This document shows positions 5,511 to 6,656 of a DNA stretch of 6,656 nucleotides, piece by piece. Each line of letters starts with the position of its first letter. Positions within the stretch are counted from its first letter, which is position 1. A program made the position numbers and the translations under genes. The notes beneath the pieces are model-generated. The model made no database searches, was not told the origin of the DNA, and was given only the letters and a program-made list of their open reading frames with translations. Origin of the DNA: Candidatus Bathyarchaeota archaeon B63 (GTDB taxonomy: Archaea > Thermoproteota > Bathyarchaeia > Bathyarchaeales > DTEX01); the NCBI GenBank assembly GCA_001593845.1, contig LUCF01000090.1, forward strand, positions 1 to 6,656. Direction: 5' to 3'.

Positions 5511-5701
5511 ATGACCCGCCAATTTCCCGCTCGAGATGGACTTCTCTCAAGAAGACCCTGATCTACAGGGCAGTTGTCGACCCAATGGCGTTTCTGATAA
5601 CATATCTCCTGACCGGGGAATTTTTCGGCTCTGTCACCGCTGTGATACTGATAGAGGCCTTCTCAAGCATCTTCTACTATCTGCTTGACAGGATACTCTG
5701 A
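5511..5701 (+). CDS. DUF2061-like two-helix small membrane protein, frame-disrupted start
   Basis: The frame ending at TGA 5699-5701 encodes SLKKTLIYRAVVDPMAFLI, then TYLLTGEFFGSVTAVILIEA, then FSSIFYYLLDRIL. This resembles DUF2061 proteins: a KxxxYR start, TG after helix 1, a conserved Glu in helix 2 and a YYxxxR end in place of the usual YYxHExxW. Two membrane helices are evident; the function is unknown. The frame is open back to 5486 but holds no ATG, GTG or TTG. ATG 5511 is well placed behind a TATA-like box but is in another frame and stops after 16 codons. Adding one base to a C run at 5515-5517 or 5525-5527 would join ATG 5511 to the domain and give 63 residues. A non-standard start (ATT 5522 or ATA 5489) is the other option. 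The gene converges with the next one, 38 bases away. Confidence 0.6.
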
Positions 5702-5739
5702 CATGGGCATGCAAAAGCGTGAATGCTCAGAATCTCCGT

Positions 5740-6656
5740 TTAGTTGGGGTTATTCCTGAAGTCCAAGATGACCCCGAGGGACTGAAGCCTCTCACCCAGG
5801 GGATCTAGAAGCCTCTGGTATGCCGCCTCAGCCTCCGTCCACTTGTATCGATCCGTGATCAGATCTTTAACGTTTACGATCCCCGCGGATAGAAGCTTGA
5901 AGAAGAGCTGGATGTTCCTCTTCCAAGTCCAGGGATTGTAGGGGGTCTCATGAGAAGGGTGGCTTGAGCTGTGGGCTCCTATAATTATTCTGCTCGGCCA
6001 GTTCACTAAGTCATGAAAGTCAAGCTCAGTCAGTCCCCTCGGAGAGCTCAGTATAATCAGCCTCCCCTGCCGCTTGGTGAGGCTCAGCTCCCACGGGATG
6101 ACCTTCGGGTTACCCGTCACCTCGAAGACTACATCCCCACCTCTGCCCCCGGTGAGCTCCCTGACTCTCTCCTCAGCGTCTTCCTCCCTTGGGTTTATCG
6201 AGTATGTTGCTCCCAGCTTCCTGGCTATCTCGAGCCTCCTCTGTGAGAGATCGATGGCGATGATGGGGTATCCCCCGCAGAGCCTGCTGAACTGGCATGC
6301 CAACTGGCCCAGTATCCCCACCCCAACGACTATGACTGATTCCCCGAGCTTTATGTTGGCCAGTCTGACGGAGTTCATAACGATCGCTGAAAGGGTTCCG
6401 AAGGTCGCCTCCTCATCCGAGACATCATCCGGGACCTTCACGGCATGGTCTTCTCTGACGATGGCGTACTCCGCATGGGGGGCTGTGCTTGAAACCCTGT
6501 CTCCGACCTTGATCTCCTGGACGTCTGGGCCGATCTCCTCGACTACGCCGCAATTCGAGTATCCGGGAACCACCGGGTACTTGGTTATGTTATTCCAGAC
6601 TGAGCCCTTCGGGTAATCCCCGCTGAGGATCGTCAGCTCCGTTCCGGTGCTTATCA
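5740..6656 (-). CDS. Zinc-free-type medium-chain dehydrogenase/reductase, N-terminus off-window
   Basis: A medium-chain dehydrogenase/reductase (MDR, alcohol dehydrogenase-like) running off the right edge. The frame is open beyond GTG 6573 with family-like sequence (ISTGTELTILSGDYPKGSVW), so the GTG is internal. Visible parts in order: the GroES-like domain end with YPVVPGYSNCGVVEEIG and VGDRV; the Rossmann motif VIVVGVGILGQLACQF (about residues 107-122 of the visible part); and AIDLSQRRLEIARKLGA, whose Asp after the second strand favours NAD(H) over NADP(H). The usual catalytic zinc ligands are missing: TGTE stands where CGTD is common, and GYS where GHE is common. The cysteine-rich structural zinc lobe is also absent. 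This matches the MDR branch that includes bacteriochlorophyllide dehydrogenase-like and bi-domain oxidoreductases. The substrate is unknown. The stop is TAA at 5742-5740. Confidence 0.9.
   Translation of the reverse strand, partial: ISTGTELTILSGDYPKGSVWNNITKYPVVPGYSNCGVVEEIGPDVQEIKVGDRVSSTAPHAEYAIVREDHAVKVPDDVSDEEATFGTLSAIVMNSVRLANIKLGESVIVVGVGILGQLACQFSRLCGGYPIIAIDLSQRRLEIARKLGATYSINPREEDAEERVRELTGGRGGDVVFEVTGNPKVIPWELSLTKRQGRLIILSSPRGLTELDFHDLVNWPSRIIIGAHSSSHPSHETPYNPWTWKRNIQLFFKLLSAGIVNVKDLITDRYKWTEAEAAYQRLLDPLGERLQSLGVILDFRNNPN

Noticed and set aside
5703..5727. Hairpin GGGCAT/ATGCTC between the DUF2061-like gene and the dehydrogenase as a terminator
   Set aside because: Only six pairs including a G-U, a 12-base loop and no adjacent T run; too weak to call.
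6013..6616. Plus-strand open frames opposite the dehydrogenase
   Set aside because: The minus strand encodes clear MDR motifs throughout; the plus-strand translation is Ser/Pro-rich and unrecognisable, typical of an antisense shadow.

Overview
The window looks archaeal. The evidence is an archaeal-type TruD, a RuvBL/TIP49-type AAA+ ATPase (found in archaea and eukaryotes, not typical of bacteria), AT-rich TATA-like boxes close to start codons, a T6 stretch resembling an archaeal terminator, a GGTGATC Shine-Dalgarno, and heavy use of AGG/AGA arginine codons. The gene set suggests a TACK-type lineage (Bathyarchaeia-like is a guess). No rRNA, tRNA, CRISPR array, insertion sequence or integrase is visible.

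Layout. The plus strand opens with the 3' part of truD (2-553), then an ISOC1/ISOC2-like isochorismatase-family hydrolase (633-1179) whose reading frame breaks near position 1062. Converging on it with almost no gap is a minus-strand block, in order of transcription: TIP49/RuvBL ATPase (3980-2604), a 47-residue four-cysteine microprotein (2485-2342), and a class I/AcuC-like histone deacetylase-fold protein (2253-1183). A 311-base divergent intergenic region (3981-4291) follows. It carries a TATA-like box placed for near-leaderless TIP49 expression and a perfect 7-bp inverted repeat.

The plus strand then carries a CPBP (CAAX protease/bacteriocin-processing) intramembrane protease. It is split into two frames overlapping by 29 bases: an N-terminal half of three membrane helices (4292-4744) and a C-terminal half with all three catalytic motifs (4716-5396). 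A very small DUF2061-like two-helix membrane protein (about 5511-5701) follows, with no usual start codon in its own frame. The window closes with a minus-strand, zinc-free-looking medium-chain dehydrogenase (5740 to the right edge, N-terminus off-window).

Working together. The most suggestive grouping is the co-directional TIP49 ATPase and HDAC-fold enzyme, both relatives of eukaryotic chromatin and complex-assembly proteins, with a putative zinc microprotein between them. A T6 stretch after TIP49 and promoter-like boxes before the other two argue that they are separate transcripts, so a functional link is only inference. The other genes look like ordinary housekeeping or accessory metabolism.

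The second notable point is that three genes (isochorismatase, CPBP, DUF2061) show apparent frame breaks within about 4.7 kb. That suggests either sequence/assembly errors or local gene decay, and should be settled before any of them is called novel. I do not see strong evidence for a wholly new system.
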